Assembly: GCF_000381985.1 (NCBI RefSeq)
Contig: NZ_KB907338.1
Location: forward strand, 62,001 to 126,000
DNA length: 64,000 bases
Reading direction: 5' to 3'
From: Novispirillum itersonii subsp. itersonii ATCC 12639
GTDB taxonomy: Bacteria; Pseudomonadota; Alphaproteobacteria; Rhodospirillales; Rhodospirillaceae
In this document: positions 46,932 through 55,580 of the stretch, piece after piece
How positions within the stretch are numbered: the first letter of the stretch is position 1
Layout of the letters: the number at the start of each line of letters is the position of its first letter
Program-made: the position numbers and the translations under genes
Notes under the pieces: model-generated
Seen by the model: the letters and a program-made list of their open reading frames with translations, nothing else
What the model was told of the DNA's origin: nothing
Databases searched by the model: none

Positions 46932-47551
46932 AGACGACGATGGAGCGGTTGATCGGTGCGGCCCGGCAGCGCGACCCATGGCTGGGGCGGTGGCTGCCGC
47001 TGATCTGCGCCCATGCCGCCGGGGCGCCGGTGCTGGAGCTGGGCTGCGGCTGGGGCGATGATACGGCGGTGCTGACCGCCGCCGGGCTGGCGGTGACGGC
47101 GGTGGATCTGTCCGACGCGCTGCTGGCGCAGGCGCGGCAGCGGGTGCCGGGGGCGACCTTCTTGCAGCAGGATCTGTGCGACCCGTGGCCGCTGGACCAT
47201 GCCGGGGTGATTCTGGCCAGCCTGTCGCTGCATTACTTTGATTGGGTGCAGACGCAGGCGCTGATCCGGCGGGCGGCAGGGGTGCTGGGGCCGGACGGGC
47301 TGCTGGTCTGCCGTCTCAATTCCAGCCGCGATGTCTGCTATGGCGCGCTGGGGCGGCTGGCCGGGCACCGGCGGATTGAACCCGGCCTGTACCATGTGCA
47401 TGGCAGCCCCAAGCGGTTTGTCAGCGCCGCTGATGTTGACCGGCTGTTTGCCGGGTGGCGGGTGCTGCACCGCCGCCACCGGGTCAGCCTGCGCTTCGGG
47501 CTGCCCAAGGCACTGTGGGAGCTGGTCTTACAACCGCCGCCCGGCCTGTAA
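46928..47551 (+). CDS. SAM-dependent class I methyltransferase
   Basis: A 207-residue methyltransferase with motif I VLELGCGWGDDTAVL near residue 35, the acidic ribose-binding D in VTAVDLSDAL, motif II-like LCDPWPLDHAGVILASLSLHYF, and GVLGPDGLLVCRLNS. The ATG lies in the GTPase stop (ATGA), so the two products are made together. The substrate is unknown; the related family includes small-molecule methyltransferases acting on tellurite, quinones or lipids. The extended start at 46913 is not supported. Confidence 0.88.
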   Translation: MKTTMERLIGAARQRDPWLGRWLPLICAHAAGAPVLELGCGWGDDTAVLTAAGLAVTAVDLSDALLAQARQRVPGATFLQQDLCDPWPLDHAGVILASLSLHYFDWVQTQALIRRAAGVLGPDGLLVCRLNSSRDVCYGALGRLAGHRRIEPGLYHVHGSPKRFVSAADVDRLFAGWRVLHRRHRVSLRFGLPKALWELVLQPPPGL

Positions 47552-47588
47552 GGCGTGCGCAATGATTATAACGTTCAGACGCAAAACC

Positions 47589-47605
47589 TTTGCATAATAT
47601 GCAAA
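47589..47605. promoter_or_regulatory. TTTGCAT-AAT-ATGCAAA palindrome upstream of chemoreceptor gene
   Basis: A perfect 7-bp inverted repeat about 95 bp before ATG 47701, within a 149-bp AT-rich intergenic stretch. It shares ATGCAAAA with the element before the NIT chemoreceptor gene at 37692. Confidence 0.5.
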
Positions 47606-47700
47606 AAATATTTCTATTTTGTAATCTTATTTCTTCCCCATTCCACATTGTAAGAAAAACGGTGTAAGCTGACCCCGGAGCACAGTCAGGGGTTTTTCAT

Positions 47701-49797
47701 ATGCGTACATTATCCATCCGGGTCGTCGTCGGCCTGTTTCTTGCCGCAATCGGCTGCGTTGCGCTGATTTATGGCGGCGTCACCCTGTCCGGGGCGTGGG
47801 CGCGTAAGAACAACGCGCAGGCGATCCTGACATCCTCAGAAGCCAGCCGCACGCTGCTGAACACCCTGCTCAACACCCGCCTTGAGCGCGGGGCCCTCAG
47901 CACCGCCCTGACGGCGGAGCCCCCGGCAGAGCAGGCGCACCGCGATAAAGTGGCCGGATACCGTAAGGCGGTTGAGGATGGCTATGCGGCGGTGCTGGCG
48001 CAGGTGCAGGCCAGTGGCCGCCCGCAGGCGATCGCCACGCTGGCCGATCTGCGCAAGGCCCATGATGCGATGACGGCGCAGCAGAAGCAGTTTGATCAGG
48101 ATCTGACCGTGGCCAAAGCGGCCCGCAACCCGACGTCTTACCCGCAGTCGCAGGCGCTGTATCAGGATTTTCTGACCGCGCTGACCGCAACCGCCAATGC
48201 GGTGGATCTGGGGATCTTCGGCACGGATACGCTGGTGGACAGCCTGCTGGTCATCAAACGGGGGGCCTGGGCGACCCGGGTGCAGCTGGGGGGGCTGATG
48301 GGCAATGTCCAGCGGATGGTCGCCGGGGGAAAATCCTGGACCCCGCAGGAGGCCCGCGCCGCCTTTGAAGAGCGGGGCAAGGCGCTGGTGCTGTGGGGCG
48401 GTGTGCGCGATGCGATGGCGTCGCCGGGGCTGCCGCCGGCGCTGAAGGTGGCGTACCAGAAAGCCGATGACAGCAATTTCAGCGGCAAGGCGTGGGAGGA
48501 TGCCAAGGCCCTGCACGAGGCGCTGGCCGAGGGCCGCGCCCCCGGCATTGAGATCAAGGATCTTCAGCCCCGCGATACCGCCAACAGCGGCAAAATCGTC
48601 GATCTGGCCACCGAGGCGCTGGACGAGATGGTGATGCGGGCGGAAGAGGTGCAGACCGATGCCTGGCAAGGGGTGTATCTGTCCGGGGCGGCGCTGCTGG
48701 CCACCGCGCTGCTGGTGGTGGCCGGGGTGACGGTGGTGCGCAGCGGGATCAGCGTGCCGCTGTCACGGCTGAACGGAACGATGCGGGCGCTGGCGGCGGG
48801 CGACCTGACGGCGACCGTCGGCTATACCCGTTACGGCAACGAAATCGGCGAGATGGCCCGCTCGGTTGAGGTGTTCAAGGACAGTCTGGTCCGCAGCCGG
48901 GCGCTGGAGGACGAGGCCGGGCAGGCCCGCCGTGACGGCGAGGCCCGCCGGGCGGAAACCCTGCGTCAGATGGCCGAGGAGCTGGAAAAGACCGTCGGCG
49001 CGGCGGCGCGGGCGGTGTCTGATGCGGCCCGGCAGATGGATGGCTCGGCCCGGGGCATGTCGGAGTCGGCAGCCTCGACCCTGCGGCAGTCCACCACGGT
49101 GTCGGCGGCGGCGGAACAGGCATCGACCAATGTGGCGGCGGTGGCCGGTGCGGCGGAAGAGCTGGGGGCCTCGGTGGGGGAAATTTCCCGGCAGGTGGAT
49201 TTCTCGGCGGACCGGGCACAGGCGGCGGTCGGCGAGGCAAAGGTCGCATCCGACATCATCGCCGAGCTGGACGAGGCCGCAGGCCGCATCAACACCATTG
49301 TCGATCTGATTTCGCAGATTGCCGGGCAGACCAACCTGCTGGCCCTGAATGCCACCATCGAGGCGGCGCGCGCCGGTGAGGCCGGTAAGGGCTTTGCCGT
49401 GGTCGCCAACGAGGTGAAGGCGCTGGCAACCCAGACCGGGGCGGCGACGGCACAGATCGGCCAGCAGGTGTCGGCCATTCAGGGCACCACCCAGCGGGCG
49501 GTGCAGGCGATTTCCGGCGTGGTGCAGGCGATCGGGGCGATCAGCGAGGCGTCACAGTCCATCGTGGTGACGATCAACCAGCAGGAAGAGGCCACGCGGG
49601 AGATCGTGCAGAGCGTCTCGCAGGCGTCTGCGGGCACGCAGGAAGTGACGGAAATCATCGCCGATGTGGCGATGGCCGCCGGACAGACCGAGCAGGACGC
49701 CAACGGCTTGCTGGCGGTGTCGGGCACGCTGACGGACCATGCCCAGACCTTGCAGGACCGGATGGCCGGTTTTCTGAAGACCCTGCGGTCGGCATAA
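47701..49797 (+). CDS. Methyl-accepting chemotaxis protein with large periplasmic domain
   Basis: A 698-residue receptor. TM1 is about 7-28, a helical ligand domain spans 30-315 (with [26 protein letters not shown], faintly NIT-like), TM2 is [23 protein letters not shown], and HAMP follows with [17 protein letters not shown]. The signalling tip is [47 protein letters not shown]. It carries no docking pentapeptide at its end (KTLRSA). It ends 33 bp before a strong terminator. The ligand is unknown. Confidence 0.92.
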   Translation: MRTLSIRVVVGLFLAAIGCVALIYGGVTLSGAWARKNNAQAILTSSEASRTLLNTLLNTRLERGALSTALTAEPPAEQAHRDKVAGYRKAVEDGYAAVLAQVQASGRPQAIATLADLRKAHDAMTAQQKQFDQDLTVAKAARNPTSYPQSQALYQDFLTALTATANAVDLGIFGTDTLVDSLLVIKRGAWATRVQLGGLMGNVQRMVAGGKSWTPQEARAAFEERGKALVLWGGVRDAMASPGLPPALKVAYQKADDSNFSGKAWEDAKALHEALAEGRAPGIEIKDLQPRDTANSGKIVDLATEALDEMVMRAEEVQTDAWQGVYLSGAALLATALLVVAGVTVVRSGISVPLSRLNGTMRALAAGDLTATVGYTRYGNEIGEMARSVEVFKDSLVRSRALEDEAGQARRDGEARRAETLRQMAEELEKTVGAAARAVSDAARQMDGSARGMSESAASTLRQSTTVSAAAEQASTNVAAVAGAAEELGASVGEISRQVDFSADRAQAAVGEAKVASDIIAELDEAAGRINTIVDLISQIAGQTNLLALNATIEAARAGEAGKGFAVVANEVKALATQTGAATAQIGQQVSAIQGTTQRAVQAISGVVQAIGAISEASQSIVVTINQQEEATREIVQSVSQASAGTQEVTEIIADVAMAAGQTEQDANGLLAVSGTLTDHAQTLQDRMAGFLKTLRSA

Positions 49798-49830
49798 GGC
49801 CGCACAGGGCGCGGTGATCTGCGCACAGGA

Positions 49831-49871
49831 CCGGCGGCAGGCGGATGATCCGGCCTGCCGCCGGTTTTTTT
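49831..49871 (+). terminator. Rho-independent terminator after the chemoreceptor gene
   Basis: CCGGCGGCAGG (49831-49841) pairs perfectly with CCTGCCGCCGG (49854-49864) and is followed by seven T residues. Confidence 0.93.
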
Positions 49872-49960
49872 ATGGAGCCGGTTTTTTGTATGGGGCCGGT
49901 TTTTTGTATGGGGCCGGTTTTTTGTATGGGGCCGGTTTTTTGTATGGGGCCGGTTTTTTT
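49872..49960. repeat. 18-bp tandem array of terminator-tail-like units
   Basis: Five units ATGGGGCCGGTTTTTTGT start at 49872, 49890, 49908, 49926 and 49944; the first has GAG and the last lacks one base. Each repeats the CCGGTTTTTT that ends the preceding terminator. The array lies before cobC. Confidence 0.9.
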
Positions 49961-50051
49961 ATGGGGATGGTGGCGGCGGGACCGGCTGGGTATAAGGCTT
50001 GGATGTTTCGGGCCGGATGTTCCGGGCCGGTGGCGGCGGAGGACAGCGACA

Positions 50052-51167
50052 ATGGACACCCCCCTTACCGGGATGGCCGTGCGGGACCACGGCGGCAACC
50101 GCACGGCGGCGGCGGCCCGCTTTGGCGTGGCGGCGGCGGATTGGCTGGACCTGTCGACCGGCATCAATCCGTTTGCCTATCCGCTGCCGGTGTTTCCCGC
50201 TGATGACTGGACCCGCCTGCCCGATGCCGATCTGGAACAGGCGGCGGAACAGGCCGCCCGCCGGGCCTATGGGGCCGGGGCCGGGGCGGCGGTGTGTCTG
50301 GCCCCGGGATCGCAGGCGCTGATCCAGATGTTGCCGCTGGCCTGGCAGCGGGCTGATGCCTGCCTGCCTGCCGGGGCCATGCCGGAGGTCTGGATTCTTG
50401 GTCCGACCTATGGCGAACACGCCCGCTGCTGGGCGCTGGCAGGGTATGCGGTGCGCGAGGTGACGGCGGATCACCCCCTGTTTGAGGCTGCATCTGATGG
50501 TGCCGGGCCTGATACCGCGCGGCCCCTGCCGGATCTGCCGCCCGGCCTGCGGGCGCTGGTGGTGGTCAACCCGGATAATCCCAGCGGGCGGGTGCTGCCG
50601 GGGGCGGTGTTGCGGCGGCTATGGCAGGCGCTGGCGGCGCAGGGGGGGCTGCTGGTCTGTGACGAGGCCTTCGCCGACATTGACCCGGCGACGGCGGTTG
50701 ATGGCAGCACGGGGGCTGATGGCCTGATCGTGCTGCGGTCCTTCGGCAAGTTTTACGGTCTGGCCGGGGTCCGGCTGGGGGTGGCGCTGGGGGCACCGGG
50801 GCTGATCGGGGCGCTGTCAGACCTGATCGGGCCGTGGGCGGTCAGCGGCCCGGCCCTGCGCTGCGCGGCGGTGGCGCTTGCCGATGACCGGTGGGCGACG
50901 GCGATGCGGCACCGGCTGGCGGCATTGGCGGTGCGGCTGGATCAGGTGGTGCTGGGCAGTGATCCGGGGTTCCGGCTGGTGGGGGGCACCGGGCTGTTCC
51001 GGCTGTATGCGCACCCGCAGGCGCAACAGGTGTATGACAGACTGGGACGGCAGGGGATTCTGGTCCGCCGGTTTGACCGCGCCCCGGACCACCTGCGCTT
51101 CGGCCTGCCGGACGAGGCGGGTCTGACCCGGCTGTCACAGGCCCTGACGCGCCCGCCCGCCGCGTGA
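50052..51167 (+). CDS. cobC: Threonine-phosphate decarboxylase, cobalamin biosynthesis
   Basis: A 371-residue PLP enzyme of the CobC/CobD (aminotransferase fold I) group. It starts with GMAVRDHGGNRTAAAARFGVAAADWLDLSTGINPFAYP, the typical CobC entry, and has APGSQALIQMLPL, VVNPDNPSGRVLP, LLVCDEAFADI and the PLP lysine in RSFGKFYGLAGVRLGVALG. It converts L-threonine phosphate to aminopropanol phosphate, the nucleotide-loop linker of B12. ATG 50052 is the family-like start; the frame upstream reads through the repeat array. No cobD partner is adjacent, because the downstream DNA is interrupted by insertions. Confidence 0.93.
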   Translation: MDTPLTGMAVRDHGGNRTAAAARFGVAAADWLDLSTGINPFAYPLPVFPADDWTRLPDADLEQAAEQAARRAYGAGAGAAVCLAPGSQALIQMLPLAWQRADACLPAGAMPEVWILGPTYGEHARCWALAGYAVREVTADHPLFEAASDGAGPDTARPLPDLPPGLRALVVVNPDNPSGRVLPGAVLRRLWQALAAQGGLLVCDEAFADIDPATAVDGSTGADGLIVLRSFGKFYGLAGVRLGVALGAPGLIGALSDLIGPWAVSGPALRCAAVALADDRWATAMRHRLAALAVRLDQVVLGSDPGFRLVGGTGLFRLYAHPQAQQVYDRLGRQGILVRRFDRAPDHLRFGLPDEAGLTRLSQALTRPPAA

Positions 51168-51174
51168 GGGGCTA
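51154..51174. repeat. 21-bp direct repeat, left copy, at the cobC 3' end
   Basis: CGCCCGCCGCGTGAGGGGCT plus one A covers the last cobC codons, its TGA stop and the IS630 target TA. The identical 21 bases recur at 55516-55536, at the far edge of the 4.4-kb insertion. Confidence 0.75.
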
Positions 51175-52232
51175 GAGCATTCTTAAAATGACCGGAATCT
51201 ATATGGGATTCCCATCTGCACGCATCCGTAATTCACTGCTTCCGGATTTTACGAATGCGCAGGTGAGGCGATGGGTTGGCGACAGGAACAAAGCTACTCT
51301 TCTGATTTGCGGTCTCGGGCTCTGGCCGCAGTTGACGGTGGGATGCCCGCCAGACAGGCAGCCCTGCTGTTTCAGGTCAGTGTTTCCTACATTTACAAAG
51401 CGCAGATCCTCCGCAGAAAGACTGGCTAAAGCGAGGCCAGTACAGTGCGGGGGCATCGCCCCCGCAAACTGACGCCAGAACAGGAGCAGGTTATATCCGG
51501 GCGCAGAACGATGCCACGATTGCCGCAATCCAGCGCTGGCTTGAGAGCGAATACGGCATCAGGATCAGTGGCGTGGCCCTCTGGCTGGCCATTGACCGAC
51601 TGGGACTGACGTTCAAAAAAACACTGCGCGCCAGCGAGCAAGAAAGGCCGGACGTTGCAAACCGGAAGCGGATCTGGAAAGCCGCACAGCCTTATCTTGA
51701 CCCTGAAAAGCTTGTTTTCCTTGATGAGACCGGCATCAGCACCAAGATGACCCGGCTTTACGGAAGGGCCCGGAAAGGGCAAAGATGTCTGTCCAGCGGG
51801 CCGTTTGGGCATTGGAAAACCACCACGTTTGTTGCCGGACTTCAGCTCTCAGGGATCTCTGCGCCTCTTGTCCTCGACGGCCCCATGAATGGGGAGGCGT
51901 TTCTGGCCTATGTTCGCCAGATCCTTGGTCCCTCTCTGCGAAAGGGGGCATCGTTGTCATGGACACTCTTCCGGCACACAAAACGCAGGAAGTTGAGGCG
52001 GCCATAAAAGCAACGGGTGCTCAGTGTGTTTATCTGCCGCCATACTCTCCCGACATGAACCCCATTGAGATAACCTTTTCCAAACTCAAAGCCCTGTTGC
52101 GACAGGAACCACAGCGCACCACCGATGCGCTGTGGGATCAGGTCGGCCAGCTTATCGAGCGCTTCTCTCCGCAGCAGTGTGCAAATTTCTTTAAAGCTGC
52201 GGGTTACGCACACTCAATCTGAAAATGCTCTA
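51173..52232 (+). mobile_element. IS630-family insertion sequence (inactive)
   Basis: The element is 1056 bp plus the TA target duplication. The ends GAGCATTCTT and AAAATGCTC form imperfect inverted repeats, and each is flanked by TA, the IS630 target site. It inserted 6 bases after the cobC stop. Its transposase gene is broken by frameshifts. Confidence 0.88.
51271..52222 (+). pseudogene. Frameshifted IS630 transposase
   Basis: The gene starts MGWRQEQSYSSDLRSRALAAVDGG at ATG 51271 with an HTH (PARQAALLFQVSVSYIYKAQILRRKTG), and meets a stop at 51427. The middle part continues in another frame (about 51430-51945, with LESEYGIRISGVALWLAIDRLGLTFKKT and the first catalytic Asp in VFLDETG). The last part continues in a third frame (about 51940-52222, VMDTLPAHKTQE with the second Asp and SPDMNPIEITFSKLKA with the Glu). 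All DDE residues survive but in three frames, so at least two frameshifts have killed it unless programmed shifting occurs. A one-shift programmed fusion is known in some IS630 elements; two shifts make that unlikely. Confidence 0.88.
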
Positions 52233-52244
52233 GCAAAATATAAT

Positions 52245-53537
52245 TTACTGATCTGGAGCCTCAAGTAGATCAATAAGATTATGAGCACTCAACTTATCAA
52301 CAATAGGGTATAATTCCCAAACGGGAGAACCACACAGATCGGCAATTTCAATTAATGAACGAGTACCATCAGACCAAGTAATCAAGTTCATCATCAGTCT
52401 AACCTCAGCGCCACTTGCCTTAGTTGATAACGTAGGATACAGGCCTCGTTTACCTAATTGTGGCTCGCAAAGCACCTTAACTTTGGGATAAACGTTCCTT
52501 TCGAGTGCCTCGATAGCATTCCAAATAGCATTAAATCCACCATCCAAACCCTCTGCTGTAACAACGTTAATCAAGTCATCAAGCGAAGTATGATATTCAT
52601 CATACATTCCGTACTTGGTACGCATAATTGAGGCAATCGGGAGATCAACACCTGGAGCGCAATATTGCCTCTCGTCACTGCCTCGATCACCCCAAGTATA
52701 AACCTTATACGTAGGGCAAATGTATCTCAAAACGTGCTTGGAAACTTGATCGCTTAATGTATTGCCGTTGCGACTTGGAAGATAGGAATAATCACGATTA
52801 TCACCAACGCAACTAACATTAAAACCTGCGAATACTGAATTCTTAAGATGTTCAATATTTTTACTGAGATAAGTTATGGAGCCAATCGTTTCCGGTATAA
52901 AAATTAATCGATAGCTGTACTTTGTACGCCCCAAGTCTTTCAGCTTTTTTGCCAAAAATGCAGTTACACAAGGGCCTGACAGCTCATTATTAGCCATAGA
53001 TGGGTGACAAACGTAAGTCGATATAAAGACCTCTTTCGATGAATCACCTTTGAGTAGAAATTCACCATATGTAAGACTTCCATCAAAGAGTTGAGTATCT
53101 ACATATATCTCGTATACACCCTCCTCTAAGCCTAACCTCTCCTCGTGTGAGATACAAAATCCCCACCGCTCTTTGTAATATGAGGTTATATAAGGAATGG
53201 CGTTTGGTTGATTTGGTAGAGAATGCAGATGCTCTTGTAGCTCAGCTAGGCTAAGTTTCAATCTGATGGGAGTGCTGTATCCAACTAGATGTAGATTATT
53301 TTTCTTAAAATCACATATCTTTTTACCGCTTGGTGTAATTATATATGCGTCACTGACATTCCATTCCTTCGGGACGACCCAATCGAAAACTTGGGTTCCA
53401 CTTGGAACTTCAAAAATTTTTAATTCTGGTAATTCATTTTGAATAATTCTCAACGTCTGCCTTACGCCTTCGCCAGTAAGGCTACGATTAATTGGCCAAA
53501 GTTTTTCCGCCAACTTGTAAATTTCATTTCCAATCAT
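52245..53537 (-). CDS. DUF4910/aminopeptidase-like protein
   Basis: A 430-residue protein of the DUF4910 family (aminopeptidase-like with an inserted DUF2172-type domain). Metal-site-like segments are STYVCHPSMANNELSGPC, IFIPETIGSITY and YDEYHTSLDDL, and a winged-helix-like C-terminus (LITWSDGTRSLIEIADLCGSPVWELYPIVDKLSAHNLIDL) ends it. Such genes are usually found in O-antigen or capsule clusters. It is very AT-rich compared with the core genome. Its start overlaps the stop of the AAC(3)-like gene (ATGA), forming one operon. The chemical role, perhaps peptide or amide cleavage on a modified sugar, is not established. Confidence 0.88.
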   Translation of the reverse strand: MIGNEIYKLAEKLWPINRSLTGEGVRQTLRIIQNELPELKIFEVPSGTQVFDWVVPKEWNVSDAYIITPSGKKICDFKKNNLHLVGYSTPIRLKLSLAELQEHLHSLPNQPNAIPYITSYYKERWGFCISHEERLGLEEGVYEIYVDTQLFDGSLTYGEFLLKGDSSKEVFISTYVCHPSMANNELSGPCVTAFLAKKLKDLGRTKYSYRLIFIPETIGSITYLSKNIEHLKNSVFAGFNVSCVGDNRDYSYLPSRNGNTLSDQVSKHVLRYICPTYKVYTWGDRGSDERQYCAPGVDLPIASIMRTKYGMYDEYHTSLDDLINVVTAEGLDGGFNAIWNAIEALERNVYPKVKVLCEPQLGKRGLYPTLSTKASGAEVRLMMNLITWSDGTRSLIEIADLCGSPVWELYPIVDKLSAHNLIDLLEAPDQ

Positions 53538-54313
53538 TTCGAATCTTCAATCGAGTAAAGTGTTCCAAGCGCCTTGCCGCTATCAATTATTTTTTCAACA
53601 AAATGAAACATCGATTTGGCATTCACAAGTCGAAGCCCGGGACCTTCCTTAGGTCTGAATCCACTATACAATCCAGCATTCCATAGAAGCTCGCCTGCTG
53701 GATTAACATTGGTCATAACTCCACGTTCGATATCCCTAACATAGAGATCATATTTTTTATTTTTCGTCTGGCCAGACGAGTCTGTGTAATCGCCACTAAA
53801 TGATTTAAAGTACCTATAGTCAACGCGCTTAATTTCTTCCACGTGATGATAAAAAGTCATACTGTTTTGATCCTCTAAGTCGAGTGATCCTATCTTGCCA
53901 TTTAATCTTTTTAGTACTCCGAATGGAGAATCCTCGGCATAACCACTAACGTTATCAATTCCCTCGAACTCAGAAGATTTATATCCGATTACCGCGAAAG
54001 AATAGATCGGATGTCCAGTTCTAACAGCACCGTAAAATTTCCTGCCGACCTCAGTTAAGGCGCCCATCTGTGACTCTGAATTTCTAATATCGAACGGAAT
54101 GCCATTTGCGAAATCGAAATTAAATAGAGGTAGAAGAAGCGTTCCCTTCGAGCCTATCACATCAATAAAGCTATCCAAAATATCTTGTGGAGAAATCGAA
54201 ATTTTATTAATACGATACTCAATAAGTGTTCTCTTTATATTGCTATGTATAAGTACCGTATCTCCATCGCTAAGGCCCGATCTTTTCCATCTTTGTTGAA
54301 GTGTTTCGATCAT
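53534..54313 (-). CDS. AAC(3)-family N-acetyltransferase
   Basis: A 259-residue protein with the aminoglycoside 3-N-acetyltransferase fold pattern: GLSDGDTVLIHSNIKRTL, DSFIDVIGSKGTLLLPLFNFDF, ESQMGALTEVGRKFYGAVRTGHPIYSFAVIG, and YAEDSPFGVLKRLNGKIGSLDLEDQNSMTFYHHVEE. Homologues outside resistance plasmids commonly acetylate amino-sugars in surface-glycan clusters, which fits the DUF4910 partner whose start overlaps this gene's stop. It is AT-rich and lies between two insertion sequences, so the pair is a transferred fragment of a larger glycan locus. Antibiotic resistance is possible but less likely. Confidence 0.87.
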   Translation of the reverse strand: MIETLQQRWKRSGLSDGDTVLIHSNIKRTLIEYRINKISISPQDILDSFIDVIGSKGTLLLPLFNFDFANGIPFDIRNSESQMGALTEVGRKFYGAVRTGHPIYSFAVIGYKSSEFEGIDNVSGYAEDSPFGVLKRLNGKIGSLDLEDQNSMTFYHHVEEIKRVDYRYFKSFSGDYTDSSGQTKNKKYDLYVRDIERGVMTNVNPAGELLWNAGLYSGFRPKEGPGLRLVNAKSMFHFVEKIIDSGKALGTLYSIEDSK

Positions 54314-54408
54314 AACTAACCCCTTAAATCTGCTGCCAATGTTTTCAGTCTGGGCAAGGATCTTGACCTACGAGATCATTCTAATCTATGTTTCATACAT
54401 CAACAACG

Positions 54409-55428
54409 CTTAGGTGTTTTAGGTGTTTAGTCCCAGAATGTGATGGTTAGGCTTGATGATAAAGACGTCAGGCTTTGATTTCCAGAGTTCCTCGATGGCC
54501 TCGTAGGGTGTTCTGAACTTGAGCGCTTTGAGTTTCTTGGCGAAGTTGTAGGCGATCAACCAGTCGCGGACGTGGCGTCGCAGTTCGTTGATCGAAGCAT
54601 AGTGGAAGGATTTGACGGTTGCGTCCTTGATGGTTCGCACCATGCGTTCGGCTTGGCCCTTGGTCCAAGGACGGTAGGGTTTGGTCAGCCGATGCTCGAT
54701 TCCGTTTTCCCGACAGACGCGACCGAAGATGTGCGGGAAGGTCAACCCGGTGTCACGCTCGAACTGGGTGAACTGCACGCCGTTGTCGGTGAGGATGGTG
54801 TGGATCTTGTAGGGCACCGCCCTAATCAATGCTTTCAGGAAGCCAGCGGCGACCAGTTTCGTCGCTCTGCGATAGATGCGCGCGAAGACCAGCTTGGATG
54901 TGCGGTCCACAGCGACATAGAGGTAGGCCTTGCCATCCTCGTAGCGAAGTTCGGCGATATCGATGTGGAAGTAGCCGATCTCGTAGTTCTTGAACTTCTT
55001 CGGCTTCTCACGATCGGCTTTGGGCAACTGGCTGATTCCATGCCGTTGAAGGCAACGATGCAACGACGAGCGGCTCAGATGCGGGATCACGTCCTTGAGC
55101 GCGATGTATACATCGTCGAGTGGCAGCCGGGCCTGCACCCGCAGAGCCACGATTGCGGCTTCCTCCATTGGCGAGAGCACAGTGCTGCGCCGCTCCCTCG
55201 GTCCCATTGGCATGTCTTCCACCGATTGCCGCTTGCGCCACTTCAGGACCGTTTTCTCGTTGATCCCGTACTTTTTGGCGAGGTGCGCGACCGAAGCCTG
55301 CAATCGCTGTAGCTCTGCTCGAACGGCGTGCGTGGTCTTGGCGCTCCCATGGAGAACCTGGCCCATAAATCCCTCCGCTGTGATGGGGATAGTCTTACAC
55401 CATCACATGCTGGGACTAAACACCTAAG
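54409..55428 (-). mobile_element. IS481-family insertion sequence
   Basis: About 1020 bp, bounded by inverted repeats of about 29 bp ending CTTAGGTGTTTAGTCCC. The left end contains a 9-bp internal duplication (TAGGTGTTT at 54411-54419 and 54420-54428). A third copy of the inverted repeat lies alone at 6953-6981. The single transposase frame is intact, so the element may be active. Confidence 0.9.
54419..55366 (-). CDS. IS481-family transposase
   Basis: A 315-residue transposase with an N-terminal HTH (LQASVAHLAKKYGINEKTVLKWRKR, preceded by THAVRAELQRL), a second HTH-like region and an rve integrase core with Asp in YFHIDIAEL, Asp in ILTDNGVQFT and Glu in GQAERMVRTIKD. Its stop codon lies in the left inverted repeat (HHILGLNT). 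GGAGGG precedes the ATG. The frame is complete and the three catalytic residues are present, so the element is probably functional. Confidence 0.93.
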   Translation of the reverse strand: MGQVLHGSAKTTHAVRAELQRLQASVAHLAKKYGINEKTVLKWRKRQSVEDMPMGPRERRSTVLSPMEEAAIVALRVQARLPLDDVYIALKDVIPHLSRSSLHRCLQRHGISQLPKADREKPKKFKNYEIGYFHIDIAELRYEDGKAYLYVAVDRTSKLVFARIYRRATKLVAAGFLKALIRAVPYKIHTILTDNGVQFTQFERDTGLTFPHIFGRVCRENGIEHRLTKPYRPWTKGQAERMVRTIKDATVKSFHYASINELRRHVRDWLIAYNFAKKLKALKFRTPYEAIEELWKSKPDVFIIKPNHHILGLNT

Positions 55429-55515
55429 CAAATGGAAGCCCGGCGTTGCCGGGCTGACTGGGCCATTGAGGCCCCGCGCGACCATTCGCGCGTGAGGCAA
55501 GCGGGCGGACGCCCG

Positions 55516-55536
55516 CGCCCGCCGCGTGAGGGGCTA
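55516..55536. repeat. 21-bp direct repeat, right copy
   Basis: Identical to 51154-51174, which overlaps the cobC stop. Here it is followed by the bidirectional terminator that would suit the end of cobC, suggesting the ancestral order cobC-terminator-chemoreceptor before the insertion. Confidence 0.75.
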
Positions 55537-55539
55537 AAC

Positions 55540-55580
55540 AAAAACCCAACCCAGCCCCACGGGCTGGGTTGGGGTCTTTC
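55540..55580. terminator. Bidirectional terminator
   Basis: CCCAACCCAGCC (55545-55556) pairs with GGGCTGGGTTGGG (55561-55573) across a CCAC loop, with AAAA before and TCTTT after. It can end transcripts from both sides: the chemoreceptor gene on the minus strand and, formerly, cobC. Confidence 0.85.

Noticed and set aside
51173-52232. Active IS630 transposase through programmed frameshifting
   Set aside because: At least two separate frame changes are needed; a decayed element is simpler.
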